From contig NZ_QKRA01000008.1 of assembly GCF_003362755.1 (NCBI RefSeq), positions 124,001 to 188,000 on the forward strand: a DNA stretch of 64,000 nt, read 5' to 3'. The notes beneath the pieces were generated by a model. That model made no database searches. It was not told the origin of the DNA and worked only from the letters and a program-made list of their open reading frames with translations. Below, one piece after another: positions 36,354-46,240 of this stretch (position 1 is its first letter; the number at the start of each line of letters is the position of its first letter). A program made the position numbers and the translations under genes. The DNA comes from Marinomonas piezotolerans (lineage in GTDB: Bacteria; Pseudomonadota; Gammaproteobacteria; Pseudomonadales; Marinomonadaceae).

Positions 36354-36722
36354 CTACGCGCGGGACTGAATGTCATCAGATGGCTGTTTTGTTGTTTCGG
36401 CATCAGATGATTTAGGCTTTTCTGTTGTCGGGTCTGCGGTAGGTGTGCTGCTTGACTGCTTGTTATCGGAAGGCGACTCAGTTTGCTTTGCAAAGTCCGT
36501 TGTCTCTCGCATTATGCGCTCATTTGTTTCTTTGATAGAGCGCTGTAGTTCTTCTTGATCCAGTTGCGCATTGATTTCTCGCTGTACTGATTGAATGCTG
36601 CGACGTATTTTTCTTACCCACAACCCTGCTGTCTTAGCTGCCATAGGTAATCTTTCTGGGCCAAGAATCAACAGTCCAACAACAAATACAACGAGTAATT
36701 CAGAAAAGCCAATGTCGAACAC
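36354..36722 (-). CDS. tatB: Sec-independent translocase protein TatB
   Basis: A 122-residue TatB. One N-terminal membrane helix (MFDIGFSELLVVFVVGLLIL) ends at GPERLP, followed by an amphipathic helix and a long, low-complexity Ser/Thr/Lys tail. It starts with GTG at 36722, three bases after the tatA stop, which points to coupling. With TatC it forms the substrate receptor. Confidence 0.93.
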   Translation of the reverse strand: MFDIGFSELLVVFVVGLLILGPERLPMAAKTAGLWVRKIRRSIQSVQREINAQLDQEELQRSIKETNERIMRETTDFAKQTESPSDNKQSSSTPTADPTTEKPKSSDAETTKQPSDDIQSRA

Positions 36723-36725
36723 AGA

Positions 36726-36941
36726 TTAAGCGCTCTTGTCGTCTTTTTTAGTGTCATTGTCGATAATCTTCGCTTGATCTTGATTATCTTTTGTTTGGTC
36801 ATCTTCGTTATTTACGGCTTCTTTAAAGCCTTTAACTGCACCGCCTAAATCAGAGCCAAGGCTCTTTAGTTTTTTAGTGCCGAAGATCAAAATTAATATG
36901 GCTAAGACAATTAATAGTTGCCAAATACTGATGCCACCCAT
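36726..36941 (-). CDS. tatA: Sec-independent translocase protein TatA
   Basis: A 71-residue TatA with one membrane helix ([15 protein letters not shown]), the hinge FGTKKL and the amphipathic helix [15 protein letters not shown]. It multimerises to form the export pore. First tat gene, 11 bases after hisE, as in pseudomonads. Confidence 0.95.
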   Translation of the reverse strand: MGGISIWQLLIVLAILILIFGTKKLKSLGSDLGGAVKGFKEAVNNEDDQTKDNQDQAKIIDNDTKKDDKSA

Positions 36942-36952
36942 GTGTAGTACTC

Positions 36953-37285
36953 CTACTTTGTACGATTGGCTTTTTCTTCTAAGCCAGACAAGTTAAATCG
37001 ACGTGCTAACTCATCAAGAATATCTTGAGGTTCTAGATCAAGATGAGACAGCATGACTAGCGTGTGGAACCAAAGGTCTGCCGTTTCATAGATTACGTCT
37101 TGTTTATCGCCTGAATGGACGGAGTCCTTGGCTGCGATAATCGTTTCGACGCTTTCTTCACCTACTTTTTCTAAAATCTTATTGAGACCTTTTGCATGTA
37201 AACTGGCAACATAAGATGAGTCAGGTGAGGCAGCTTTGCGTTCTGCTAACGTAGTGGCTAATTGCGCCAAAACATCGTTGTTCAT
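36953..37285 (-). CDS. hisE: phosphoribosyl-ATP pyrophosphatase HisE
   Basis: A 110-residue MazG-fold pyrophosphatase, second step of histidine synthesis. [16 protein letters not shown] and [14 protein letters not shown] carry the acidic metal ligands. In pseudomonads hisI normally precedes it after ubiB; here only hisE is present, 16 bases downstream of ubiB. The other his genes in the window (hisF, hisH, hisB) are 13 kb away. Confidence 0.94.
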   Translation of the reverse strand: MNNDVLAQLATTLAERKAASPDSSYVASLHAKGLNKILEKVGEESVETIIAAKDSVHSGDKQDVIYETADLWFHTLVMLSHLDLEPQDILDELARRFNLSGLEEKANRTK

Positions 37286-37301
37286 TATAGTCTCTCAATT
37301 A

Positions 37302-38945
37302 TTACGGTTTTAATACTAGCAGGTAAATCCCTGCCAAAAATAGGGCTAAACTCAATATATCGGCCTTTGCGAGGTGCTCTAGAGCAATGGAGTCGGTGGT
37401 TAACCAAGCTGCACCCATAGCAAATATGCCGAGTATTTTAAAAGGTAGATTCTTGCGTGAGCGCTTAAGCTCTTTGCGCAGCTCTAGGATAGCGTCAGTT
37501 TGCTCTTGCATGCGCTGTTCTTGTTTAGCGACGTGAGTCATTGTTGAAAAGACTAAGTTAGGAATCTGAGGCAAGTGAGCCGCCCAATCTGGCGCCTGTT
37601 TTTTCACTTCTTCGAATAATCTACGAGGACCTACTTGCTCACTCATCCAGCGCTCTAAGAAAGGTTTTGCCGTCACCCAAAGATCTAAGTCAGGGTAAAG
37701 TTGGCGACCTAGTCCTTCTATGTTGAGTAACGTTTTCTCAAGTAAGACAAGCTGAGGTTGCACTTCCATATTGAAGCGTCGAGCAGTTTGGAATAGACCT
37801 AGTAGTACTTGTCCGAATGAAATGTCTTTCAGCGGCTTTGCAAACATTGGTTCGCAGACGCTGCGGATGGCAGATTCAAAAGCGTGTACTGGCGTACCTT
37901 TAGGCACCCAGCCACTCTCAACATGTAGCTCTGCCACCAGACGATAATCGCGCTTGAAAAACGCCAGTAAATTTCTTGCTAGGTAGTTTTTGTCGGCGTC
38001 ATCAAGGCTACCCATAATGGCACAATCAATGGCGATATATTTTGGGTTTTCTGGATCTCTTGCATCAACAAAGATGTTTCCGGGGTGCATGTCCGCGTGG
38101 AAAAAACTATGCGAGAAAACCTGTGTAAAGAAAATCTCCACACCGCGCTCGGCGAGTACTTTCATATTGACGTTCTTAGCATTAAGAGCGGCAATATCTG
38201 CGACTGGAATGCCGGATATTCGTTCCATCACCATCACGTTTCGATGACTGTAATCCCAATAAATATCAGGGACATACAGCAATTTCGAATCGGTAAAATT
38301 GCGTTGCAATAAGCCAGTGTTTGCGGCTTCCTTTGCTAAATCCAGTTCATCTAATATGGTGTATTCATAATCGGTGACGACTTCGACTGGGCGTAAACGC
38401 TTGCCGTCTGCGCTAATTTTCGCAATAAAATGGGCAAGCATATACAGTAAGCCGATATCTTGGCGAATCGTCTTTTCGATGTTAGGTCGAATCACTTTGA
38501 CGACTACATCTTCACCTGTCTTTAGAGTGGCGGTGTGTACTTGTGCAATGGAGGCCGACGCAAGAGGGGTTTTATCGAATGCGGCAAATATATCGTTTAC
38601 TGAGGAGCCCAGCTCTTTTTCGATGATTTTAGTTGCCACTTCCCCAGGAAATGGGGGGACTCGATCTTGTAAGCGAGCCAACTCATTTGCAATGTCATCG
38701 GGCAATAGATCGCGCCGCGTTGATAAAATCTGACCAAACTTAACAAATATTGGGCCTAGAGATTCGAGTGCGAGACGTAAGCGTTCGCCGCGATTTTTTA
38801 GTGCCCGATCACGCCCAATTCTTAGGAAGAGGCCAAGTGTATACTTCAAATACCAAGGTAACAGATGCAACGGTATAAAGGCATCGAGGCGATAGCGTAA
38901 GACGGTTAAAGCAATTCGGATGGAGCGAGTCGCGCTTTTCCACAT
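37302..38945 (-). CDS. ubiB: ubiquinone biosynthesis kinase-like protein UbiB
   Basis: A 547-residue atypical ABC1/ADCK kinase-like protein needed for ubiquinone synthesis. Motifs are [16 protein letters not shown] (KxGQ), the alanine-rich [30 protein letters not shown] and IAIDCAIMG. Two hydrophobic segments at the C-terminus anchor it in the membrane. It starts only two bases after the ubiE stop, so the ubiJ gene that usually lies between them is absent here. Confidence 0.95.
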   Translation of the reverse strand: MWKSATRSIRIALTVLRYRLDAFIPLHLLPWYLKYTLGLFLRIGRDRALKNRGERLRLALESLGPIFVKFGQILSTRRDLLPDDIANELARLQDRVPPFPGEVATKIIEKELGSSVNDIFAAFDKTPLASASIAQVHTATLKTGEDVVVKVIRPNIEKTIRQDIGLLYMLAHFIAKISADGKRLRPVEVVTDYEYTILDELDLAKEAANTGLLQRNFTDSKLLYVPDIYWDYSHRNVMVMERISGIPVADIAALNAKNVNMKVLAERGVEIFFTQVFSHSFFHADMHPGNIFVDARDPENPKYIAIDCAIMGSLDDADKNYLARNLLAFFKRDYRLVAELHVESGWVPKGTPVHAFESAIRSVCEPMFAKPLKDISFGQVLLGLFQTARRFNMEVQPQLVLLEKTLLNIEGLGRQLYPDLDLWVTAKPFLERWMSEQVGPRRLFEEVKKQAPDWAAHLPQIPNLVFSTMTHVAKQEQRMQEQTDAILELRKELKRSRKNLPFKILGIFAMGAAWLTTDSIALEHLAKADILSLALFLAGIYLLVLKP

Positions 38946-38947
38946 GA

Positions 38948-39700
38948 TTAGAACTTAAATCCTTTATGTAGAGCGACAATGCCGCCAGTCATGTTTTGGT
39001 AGGAGACGCGTTCAAATCCAACGTCTTCCATCATTCCTTTCAGAGTTTCTTGATTAGGGTGCATGCGAATAGATTCGGCTAAATAGCGGTAGCTCTCGGA
39101 ATCATTGGCAATTAACTTGCCCATAAAAGGGAGTAGGCGAAATGAATATTGATCATAAGCCTGGCTTAAACATTCGGATTCTGGCTTCGAGAATTCGAGC
39201 ACCAGTAAGCGGCCGCCAGGTTTGAGTACTCGTAACATAGACGCCAGAGCTTTAGACTGATTGGTTACGTTACGAAGACCAAAAGCGATTGTGATACAGT
39301 CGAATGTATTGTCAGGGAATGGCAGCTCTTCCGCATTGGCTTGTACACAACGCACGTTGCCAACAACACCTTTGTTTGCAAGCTTGTCTCGGCCAACTTT
39401 GAGCATAGAGTCATTGATGTCCGCTAGGATAACTTGACCGTCTTTCCCCACAAGTCGAGAGAATTTCATCGTTAAATCGCCCGTGCCACCTGCTATATCT
39501 AAAACGGTCTGTCCCGTTCTAACGCCCGATTGACTGATGGTATGACGTTTCCAAAGGCGGTGAATGCCACCTGACATAAGATCGTTCATAATGTCGTATT
39601 TGGCTGCAACCGAATGAAATACGCCCGCTACGGCGTCTTCTTTTTTGTCGGTAGGGATCTCTTTAAAGCCGAAGTGCGTGGTGTTGTTGTCGTCTTGCAT
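38948..39700 (-). CDS. ubiE: ubiquinone/menaquinone C-methyltransferase UbiE
   Basis: A 250-residue SAM-dependent methyltransferase acting on demethylmenaquinone and 2-polyprenyl-6-methoxybenzoquinol. It has the SAM motif [15 protein letters not shown], the UbiE signature [17 protein letters not shown] and [12 protein letters not shown]. First of the ubiE-ubiB-hisE-tatABC transcript. Confidence 0.96.
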   Translation of the reverse strand: MQDDNNTTHFGFKEIPTDKKEDAVAGVFHSVAAKYDIMNDLMSGGIHRLWKRHTISQSGVRTGQTVLDIAGGTGDLTMKFSRLVGKDGQVILADINDSMLKVGRDKLANKGVVGNVRCVQANAEELPFPDNTFDCITIAFGLRNVTNQSKALASMLRVLKPGGRLLVLEFSKPESECLSQAYDQYSFRLLPFMGKLIANDSESYRYLAESIRMHPNQETLKGMMEDVGFERVSYQNMTGGIVALHKGFKF

Positions 39701-39806
39701 AAAATCTTTTTCCTATACACCTTCTAATGGCGATGACACAGGGATTGCTCTTGAAATTGCTGAGTATTGTAACCGCGACTGATGACGAGTTGCACGATAA
39801 AGCACG

Positions 39807-41333
39807 TTAAATATCTCGAATTACTGTGTTTCGTCCATCAGCTTTCGCTTGGTAAAGGTTTTTATCTGCTCGATCGAAAAGTTCATCGTGACTTTCTTTG
39901 CCATCGAACAAGCTTACCCCAATTGAGATGGTGATGGAGACCGGTTCGCCGTTCATATTGAATGGAGTGACTTCAATTGCTTGACGGATTTTTTGGCAGG
40001 TTTCGTACGCTTGATCTATCGTTGACATGGGAAACAAGATCACAAACTCTTCGCCACCATAGCGAAACAGCAAATGGCCTGATTTGAGAGTGTTTTGCAT
40101 TTGTTGTGGAATGATTCTCAGAACTTTGTCACCGGCTAAATGCCCCCAGTTATCGTTAATCATTTTAAAGTAGTCGATATCGCAAATAGCCATACATAAA
40201 GGCTGCTTACTTTGTGAGGCGGCCGTCAGCAGTGGAAAAATTGCATCTTGGTAAGCTGCTCGATTAGGTAGGCCCGTTAACGTATCTGACATCGCTTGAG
40301 CAATTTTTTGTTGGATGTCATTACGTAAAGAGGAAGCGTCTTTTTCCATGCGATTGACTTTGCTTCTAAGCAAAGAAATGGACTGAGCAGCATGTTTTTC
40401 TTGTTCGATCATTTTGCTTTGGTAGCGTGTCATCGTCTCAGTGATTGTATTCATGCGGTCACTGATCAAGCTCTTGAGTGCATCTAAATCGGTTGCATTG
40501 TTGACATCGGAATGGGTATTGACGACATGCTGTTTTAGTTCATCACCAAAACTTTTGCGTCCAGTACTAATGTTTTTCTGGACCTTGTAATTGTTGACAA
40601 TGGAAGCATTGATGCTGGCTAGCTGTTTATTTAGTTGACTGAGATAGCTGGTAAGGTCCTCTTGTGTTTTGCCAACTGCAATCAGAATGAGGTTGATGAC
40701 TTCGTCAAGTAGTCCTGGAAGCTGATTGAGATCTTGATTGCCTGTTAATGCGTTTTTTAAGTCGAGTATTTGCTCTTCGTATTCGTCTGACAGGGCAATG
40801 TTTGTTAACAACCCTGCCAACGTATGGCTAACATGAGCCATAATTTCGGGGCTAGTTGGACCGTCTGACTGTTTGCCTGCTTTACGTCCACCTAGGATGC
40901 GTGTGAATATATTTTTCTTTGGTTCTTTAGGCGGGCTGGCCAGCGTTGTTTGTATTAAAATGGTTGTTTTGGCCAATAAACTTGGCCAGTTTGAAACGGA
41001 TTGCCAGTGCGCACGAATATCGGCTTCAAGTGCCTTTTTTTCGCTTAAGGGGAGCTGTTTGTCAGGTAACCCCTCTAGTGAATCCATCATTTCATGTAGC
41101 GCATTTCGAAAGGCTTGGGCGCGCTCTAAACGTTCATCATCGAATTTTAAAATATAAGGTTCAATGGTTTTGAGCGCACTTTGTACAACTCTTGGGTCAT
41201 CCGCTTTTGATAGGTTTGCGCGAATGTTTTGAAGGATGGCGTCCAACTCAGGATTATTGCCCTCTGCCAGCATACTGACTCGAGACAGGGCTTTACGTAA
41301 CGATTCGACTAGCTTTTCCTGAGTTGAATCCAT
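39807..41333 (-). CDS. dgcP: diguanylate cyclase (GGDEF), DgcP-like
   Basis: A 508-residue protein. A long helical N-terminal region (about 1-330, no membrane segment, several coiled-coil stretches) is followed by a GGDEF domain with active-site RYGGEEFVILFP. It would make cyclic-di-GMP. The usual inhibitory RxxD site before the active site is not seen; KSGH stands there instead. It is 21 bases after dsbA, the same neighbourhood as pseudomonad dgcP (next to dsbA, cytochrome c4 and engB). The DgcP call is by position and layout. Confidence 0.82.
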   Translation of the reverse strand: MDSTQEKLVESLRKALSRVSMLAEGNNPELDAILQNIRANLSKADDPRVVQSALKTIEPYILKFDDERLERAQAFRNALHEMMDSLEGLPDKQLPLSEKKALEADIRAHWQSVSNWPSLLAKTTILIQTTLASPPKEPKKNIFTRILGGRKAGKQSDGPTSPEIMAHVSHTLAGLLTNIALSDEYEEQILDLKNALTGNQDLNQLPGLLDEVINLILIAVGKTQEDLTSYLSQLNKQLASINASIVNNYKVQKNISTGRKSFGDELKQHVVNTHSDVNNATDLDALKSLISDRMNTITETMTRYQSKMIEQEKHAAQSISLLRSKVNRMEKDASSLRNDIQQKIAQAMSDTLTGLPNRAAYQDAIFPLLTAASQSKQPLCMAICDIDYFKMINDNWGHLAGDKVLRIIPQQMQNTLKSGHLLFRYGGEEFVILFPMSTIDQAYETCQKIRQAIEVTPFNMNGEPVSITISIGVSLFDGKESHDELFDRADKNLYQAKADGRNTVIRDI

Positions 41334-41354
41334 TGGTTTGTCCTAGTTATGGTG

Positions 41355-41981
41355 TTATTTAGCCTGACGCTCTTTTTCAATTAAAAAATCTACAACAGAG
41401 TATATACGATTATTGCCACCAGCCGTCGCTGCTGTCACTAGGTATTTACCATTTACTACAATTCCAGGTACGCCACGAGCGCCATATCCTCTTATTTTAG
41501 CATCGGCTTGAGATAAGCGACTGTTTACAGCAAACGAGTTGAATTGTTTGCGGAACTCATCTTCTGATACGCCATATTGCGTGAAGAACTCGGCTAAGTC
41601 ATCTTCATTGTTTAGGCGCTTGCCATCCTGATGGATCGCATTAAACAAATCAGTGTGTACTTTCTCTTCAATGCCTAATAACGAGGCAACATGAAATGCT
41701 TTAGCATGAGCGAGCCAATTACGACCAAATACCGCTGGCATGTAGGAAAATTCGACGTCAGGCGCTACATTCTTTTTCCAAGCCTGAGTGAAAGGCTCTA
41801 GCGCGTAGCAATGTGGACAACCAAACCAGAAAATCTCTACGACTTCGATTTTATCAGGGTTAGCAGTGCGAACTGGATTTTTGATGGTTGTGTAGCCGTT
41901 GCCATCGCTGTAGTCCTGTGCCCAAGCCCCGCTTAATGGCAACAAAAACGCTAAGATTAACGCGGAAAACAGTTTTCTCAT
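41355..41981 (-). CDS. dsbA: thiol:disulfide interchange protein DsbA
   Basis: A periplasmic oxidase that introduces disulfides into exported proteins. The 208 residues include a signal peptide (to about 21, GAWA), the active-site GCPHCYALEPF and the cis-proline segment ARGVPGIVVNG. It has a strong AGGAG ribosome binding site. Its reoxidation partner DsbB is encoded at 58.0 kb in this window. Confidence 0.95.
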   Translation of the reverse strand: MRKLFSALILAFLLPLSGAWAQDYSDGNGYTTIKNPVRTANPDKIEVVEIFWFGCPHCYALEPFTQAWKKNVAPDVEFSYMPAVFGRNWLAHAKAFHVASLLGIEEKVHTDLFNAIHQDGKRLNNEDDLAEFFTQYGVSEDEFRKQFNSFAVNSRLSQADAKIRGYGARGVPGIVVNGKYLVTAATAGGNNRIYSVVDFLIEKERQAK

Positions 41982-42093
41982 TAGATACTCCTAAAAAATA
42001 ACATGAAATAGCATCCATGTGTTATGGATCATCATTGAGATGGCTACCATAACAAAAAGTTCGTGTGTTCCTGCTAGTTTAGCCTTTTTTGAC

Positions 42094-42126
42094 ATTAAAA
42101 ATCCCCCATGTAGGGGGATTTTTAAT
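42094..42126. terminator. terminator downstream of cytochrome c4
   Basis: ATTAAAAATCCCCC-ATGTA-GGGGGATTTTTAAT is a perfect 14-base stem with T-runs on both strands, 21 bases after the cytochrome stop codon. It separates it from dsbA. Confidence 0.9.
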
Positions 42127-42146
42127 GTAACCGGTGCAAGGTGTGA

Positions 42147-42749
42147 TCAATGTAGACCTTGAATATAGCTTGATACGGCTTCGATTTCGCGATCGTTCAT
42201 CTTGAATGCTATGTTCTGCATGATGCTCGAAGCATCGTTATTGCGCTCGCCAGATTGAAACAGCTTTAGCTGAGCTGCTGTGTAGTCAGCGTGCTGACCG
42301 CTTAGCTTTGGAAACGCTGCGGAATTAAGACCTTGCCCGGCGGGGCCATGGCATGCCATGCATGCTGGAACGCCAGTATTTGGATTGCCCGACCGATAAA
42401 GTGCTTTGCCAGCTTCGACAAGAGTAGGGTTGGCTTGTCCGATAGCTGTGGTCTGATTCGCAAAATACGCAGCGATGTCACTCAGGTTTTGCTCAGACAG
42501 GTTGGTTAAAAGTCCTGTCATTTGCGCCACGTTACGTTGACCAGATTTAATGTCTAGCATTTGCTTTAAAAGGTACTGTTCGCTTTGACCTGCAAGCTTT
42601 GGCCAAGTTGGTGCGACACTGTTGCCGTCTGCGCCATGACATGCGCCACAGACCGCCGAGAGAGGTTTTCCTGCCTCTGGGTTACCCTGAGCGATCGCAA
42701 CGGACGTCGCTCCAACCGCGATTAATAAACCGATAAGAACTTTTTTCAT
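42147..42749 (-). CDS. cytochrome c4 (dihaem)
   Basis: A 200-residue periplasmic dihaem cytochrome. The signal peptide ends at AIAQ (about 20). Haem-binding CGACH comes early in the mature protein and CMACH about 100 residues later, each followed by a distal methionine region. Cytochrome c4 carries electrons to terminal oxidases. ATG 42749 with AGGGG upstream is the real start; the frame to 42929 adds 60 unrelated residues. It sits between engB (divergent) and dsbA, as in pseudomonads. Confidence 0.94.
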   Translation of the reverse strand: MKKVLIGLLIAVGATSVAIAQGNPEAGKPLSAVCGACHGADGNSVAPTWPKLAGQSEQYLLKQMLDIKSGQRNVAQMTGLLTNLSEQNLSDIAAYFANQTTAIGQANPTLVEAGKALYRSGNPNTGVPACMACHGPAGQGLNSAAFPKLSGQHADYTAAQLKLFQSGERNNDASSIMQNIAFKMNDREIEAVSSYIQGLH

Positions 42750-42945
42750 TCGCTGCCCCTGGCGTTCTTTCTTCAAAGATGATGAACATGTGTTTTCTGG
42801 CATAAAAGCTGTTTGTTTTCTGTTATGCTTAGCCCAACAAATAGGGCACAGCCCAATGGAGCTCGTCAGCATAGAGGCTCGCATTATATACAACTGTGCA
42901 AAAAACGATAACGCGATACAAATACCCATTGACTGATATCAATCT

Positions 42946-43584
42946 ATGACGCCATTCGACTCGATTTTTCAATCAGCGTACTTTATTAAAAGCGCTGAAA
43001 AACTTTCCCAGTGCCCTTTGGATCAAGGCCTTGAAGTGGCTTTCGCTGGTCGCTCCAATGCCGGTAAATCTACCGCATTAAATACGCTTGCAGGTCAACG
43101 TAAATTGGCGCGTACATCCAAAACGCCAGGGCGCACACAGTTAATAAACTGCTTCGGTACCAATGTTGAAGATCGTCGCTTAGTTGACTTGCCCGGTTAT
43201 GGGTTTGCCAAAGTGCCGGTTGCAATGAAGCAAAATTGGCAAGCGCACATGCAGGATTACTTAATGAACCGCCGCTCTCTAGTGGGAGTGGTGTTGGTGA
43301 TGGATATTCGTCACCCACTTAAAGAATTTGATGAAATGATGCTTGAGTGGGCGGCAGGTAATAGTGTGAAAGTGCATGCTTTACTGACGAAGTCAGACAA
43401 ATTGAAGCGTGGTCCAGCAAAATCCACAATGTTAAAAATTCAAAAGGAAATGAAGGCTCGTGGCGTCGATGCTTCTGCGCAGACTTTTTCAGGTTTAAAT
43501 GGAGAAGGGGTGGATGAATTGCGCAACAAGCTAGCGGACTGGCTCGCGCTGGAGCGTCCAGACGAGATCCCTGTGAATCTATAA
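42946..43584 (+). CDS. engB: ribosome biogenesis GTP-binding protein EngB (YihA/YsxC)
   Basis: A 212-residue GTPase needed for 50S maturation. G1 is AGRSNAGKSTALN, the switch I region is SKTPGRTQLIN, G3 is VDLPGYGFAK and G4 is LLTKSDKLKRG. The start ATG at 42946 has a poor Shine-Dalgarno. Divergent from cytochrome c4 and convergent with gshA. Confidence 0.95.
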   Translation: MTPFDSIFQSAYFIKSAEKLSQCPLDQGLEVAFAGRSNAGKSTALNTLAGQRKLARTSKTPGRTQLINCFGTNVEDRRLVDLPGYGFAKVPVAMKQNWQAHMQDYLMNRRSLVGVVLVMDIRHPLKEFDEMMLEWAAGNSVKVHALLTKSDKLKRGPAKSTMLKIQKEMKARGVDASAQTFSGLNGEGVDELRNKLADWLALERPDEIPVNL

Positions 43585-43611
43585 CGCCTTCCATGGATTG
43601 AATAGTAAAAG

Positions 43612-43643
43612 AAAACCAGCCTAATTCCCTAGGCTGGTTTTTT
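43612..43643. terminator. bidirectional terminator between engB and gshA
   Basis: AAAACCAGCCTA-ATTCCC-TAGGCTGGTTTT is a perfect 12-base stem followed by further Ts, in the 75-base gap between the two convergent genes. Confidence 0.9.
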
Positions 43644-43659
43644 GTTTGGATGACGTAAT

Positions 43660-45252
43660 TTATTGTGGGCGCATGTATTGCTCAAGGAATGTATCGAAGT
43701 CAACCTCATCGTTTGCTTCGATTTTCTCTTGCTCGGCCACTGAGTCGATGGCCCATTGTTCAAATTGCTGCGTCAATTTCTCAGGTAAGGGTTCTTTTAG
43801 CCATTGCTGTTGCTGGCGTTTGCCTTCCTGAAGCATCGCCGCTTGGTAGCTGCCTTCTGCTTCACATTGTTTTAACAAACGCGCGGCTGGCAGTGTTTCT
43901 GGATGCTGTAGTTTATGTCGTTGTGCTGCAACGCTGTCCACATAAGCGCGATTGCCTGTTTTATTAGATAAAAAGTTAGCTATTTCTTGCATGTGCGATA
44001 GCACATCATTCGCCTTCTCTTTTAGTGGAATGTGGCCAAAGCCAAAATCAAACGTGGTGTCCAGCTCTCGACCATGGGTTGCAATTTCTTGCTGCGTTTT
44101 GCGCAACTGCTGGCACTCTTCCATGCCCAGCTTCTCATCGCCGTGTAGCATGCAACACATCAAAAAGGTGTCTAAAAAGTACAAGGTATCCGTTTGCATT
44201 CCAATCGGTGAGTTAGGATCCAAGTCCATAATACGTACTTCAATGTACTCTACCCCGCGTCGCTGCAATGCCGCACTAGGGTGCTCTCCAGACTGCGTAA
44301 CACGCTTAGGACGAATGTCACTGTAATATTCATTTTCGATCTGTAATATGTTGTGACTCAGTTGCTTGTAATCATTATCAATTTTTACCCCCATCGTTTG
44401 GTAAGCGGGGTAAGGAGTGCGAAGCGCACCTTTAATCGTATCAATATACGTGCTGACGTCGTTATAACAAACAAACAGACCGTCTTGCGCTTTGTTTTGA
44501 TAGCCGATGTTACTCATGCGCAAAGATGTGGCTGCGTTACCAGCCCACGTATGGGAGCCTAATTCAGATAAAGCCGCTGGCTTTTTGTCAAGGAACGTCG
44601 TATCGATTGCAGGGGAGGCGCCAAAAAGAAGCGAAAGAATCCAAGACTTGCGTCGAAAATTACGAATCAATGCAAAGTATTGTTCGGATTTAAATGCTTG
44701 CAGCCTTTCTGGGGTGCTGATATCGACTTGATGGAAGTCGGCCCAATACGTCCAAAACTCGTCACTGAAGGAAAAGTTATAGTGCATTCCTGCAATGCAT
44801 TGCATAATGCGGCCATACCGATTTGATAACCCCTCGCGGTAAACCCGCTTCAACTTCCCGGAATTAGACTCACCAAAATACGCAATGGGCACCTCAGCAT
44901 TATTTTCTAACGCGCATGGCATGCTACCTGGCCAAAGGCACTCATCCATCGAATCAAGTACTTGATTGGTATACAAGTGGATTTGGCTGAGTTCATCAAT
45001 CACATCTTCAACTGAGTCGTGTACACCTGTAATGAACTCCATTAAGGCTTCGGAGTAATCCGTCGTAATGGACGGATGAGTCAATGCAGAACCCAGCGCT
45101 TTAGGGTGAGGGGCTTGAGAGATACGACCACTGTTGCGAGAGACTCGCAGAGCCTCGCGTTCTACACCGCGGTGAAAAGTAATCGCAGCCTGACTACCTC
45201 TTTGATCTATAAACTGATCGAGAGTTGTCAGGGCATCCTGTAATTTGGTCAA
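43660..45252 (-). CDS. gshA: glutamate-cysteine ligase
   Basis: GshA catalyses the first step of glutathione synthesis. The 530-residue protein belongs to the gammaproteobacterial class: RGVEREALRVS (ATP/metal site), TDYSEALMEFIT, LRMSNIGYQN and YIEVRIMDLDP. The start codon is TTG at 45252 with AGGAAG eight bases upstream; the next in-frame ATG would remove the active site, so TTG is real. Single gene. The product supports the glutaredoxin encoded at 7.8 kb. Confidence 0.95.
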   Translation of the reverse strand: MTKLQDALTTLDQFIDQRGSQAAITFHRGVEREALRVSRNSGRISQAPHPKALGSALTHPSITTDYSEALMEFITGVHDSVEDVIDELSQIHLYTNQVLDSMDECLWPGSMPCALENNAEVPIAYFGESNSGKLKRVYREGLSNRYGRIMQCIAGMHYNFSFSDEFWTYWADFHQVDISTPERLQAFKSEQYFALIRNFRRKSWILSLLFGASPAIDTTFLDKKPAALSELGSHTWAGNAATSLRMSNIGYQNKAQDGLFVCYNDVSTYIDTIKGALRTPYPAYQTMGVKIDNDYKQLSHNILQIENEYYSDIRPKRVTQSGEHPSAALQRRGVEYIEVRIMDLDPNSPIGMQTDTLYFLDTFLMCCMLHGDEKLGMEECQQLRKTQQEIATHGRELDTTFDFGFGHIPLKEKANDVLSHMQEIANFLSNKTGNRAYVDSVAAQRHKLQHPETLPAARLLKQCEAEGSYQAAMLQEGKRQQQQWLKEPLPEKLTQQFEQWAIDSVAEQEKIEANDEVDFDTFLEQYMRPQ

Positions 45253-45422
45253 GGAGAGTCTTCCTAAAAAAGTGAGTATATTAAGTCGATTGTACTCGGC
45301 CTTCGATTATGGCGGCAAGAAAACCATAGAGCGGTTGCGCAAAGATTACAGAATTTATTAGATGTACCCTAACCCTTGGGCGTATAAAATGGCGTCAATA
45401 TTGTCTCATACAAGGTATTTTC

Positions 45423-46007
45423 ATGAAGTTAAAGCCAGTTACTCTATTTGCCATGCTCGCAGTGCTCGCTATCGCAGGGACGTTGTTGGCGTTACAGGGG
45501 CCCTCTAGCAAAGACACTAAACAATCACCGGATAAATTAGGCGGTGACTTTGTCTTGTACAGCAAGGCTGGCCCTGTCTCATTGAGTGATTATCCTGACA
45601 AACTGAAACTGATGTTCTTTGGTTACACTCATTGTCCAGATGTCTGTCCGCTGACACTTGCCAATGTAAAAGTCGCCCTGAAACAACTTCCTGACAATCT
45701 GCGTGACCAGGTGCAAGTCATCTTTGTTAGTGTCGATCCAATGCGTGACACGCCGGACCACTTAAGTCAGTACGTTCAGTTTTTTGATCCAAGTTTTGTG
45801 GGCGTGACGGGTAGCAAAGAAGAGATCGATCAAGTAGTTCGTCAGTACGGCGCGTTTTATCGTATCGAGAGCAGTGAAGGAAGTGACTACACCGTCAGTC
45901 ACAGTGCGCGCCTTTACTTAATCGGCAAAGACAATGAAATCAAACAATATCTATACCACGACTCCCAATCTGAAGAGATTGCTGAAGCGATAAAAGAACT
46001 GCTCTAA
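45423..46007 (+). CDS. SCO1/SenC family copper chaperone
   Basis: A 194-residue thioredoxin-fold protein anchored by one N-terminal hydrophobic segment. It has the copper-binding CPDVCP (about residues 76-81) and the distal histidine in SHSARLYLI. SCO proteins deliver copper to the CuA site of cytochrome oxidase or handle periplasmic thiols. No cox genes are nearby. It is divergent from gshA. Confidence 0.9.
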   Translation: MKLKPVTLFAMLAVLAIAGTLLALQGPSSKDTKQSPDKLGGDFVLYSKAGPVSLSDYPDKLKLMFFGYTHCPDVCPLTLANVKVALKQLPDNLRDQVQVIFVSVDPMRDTPDHLSQYVQFFDPSFVGVTGSKEEIDQVVRQYGAFYRIESSEGSDYTVSHSARLYLIGKDNEIKQYLYHDSQSEEIAEAIKELL

Positions 46008-46240
46008 CGTGAAGGCCAATGAAATGTCATTTATGACAGATTCATAAACGACGATTAAGTTTGTAACTTTATGTAATTGGGTGTGGTGTGAAAATAAATC
46101 GCAAGTATTATGGAAATGTTTTTTGAGGGTCTCTGTCGACTGCGCAGTTTTAAGGCCTCATCGCTGTCACACGGATATGGTTCAAAAGTGATAGCTGCGT
46201 AACCTCATAGGTTGATATTTAGGACATAAAGGATTAAAAA

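Noticed and set aside
42750-42929. 60-residue N-terminal extension of cytochrome c4 with a CPIC motif
   Set aside because: A clean signal peptide and AGGGG ribosome binding site at 42749 show the true start; the extension crosses the promoter gap.
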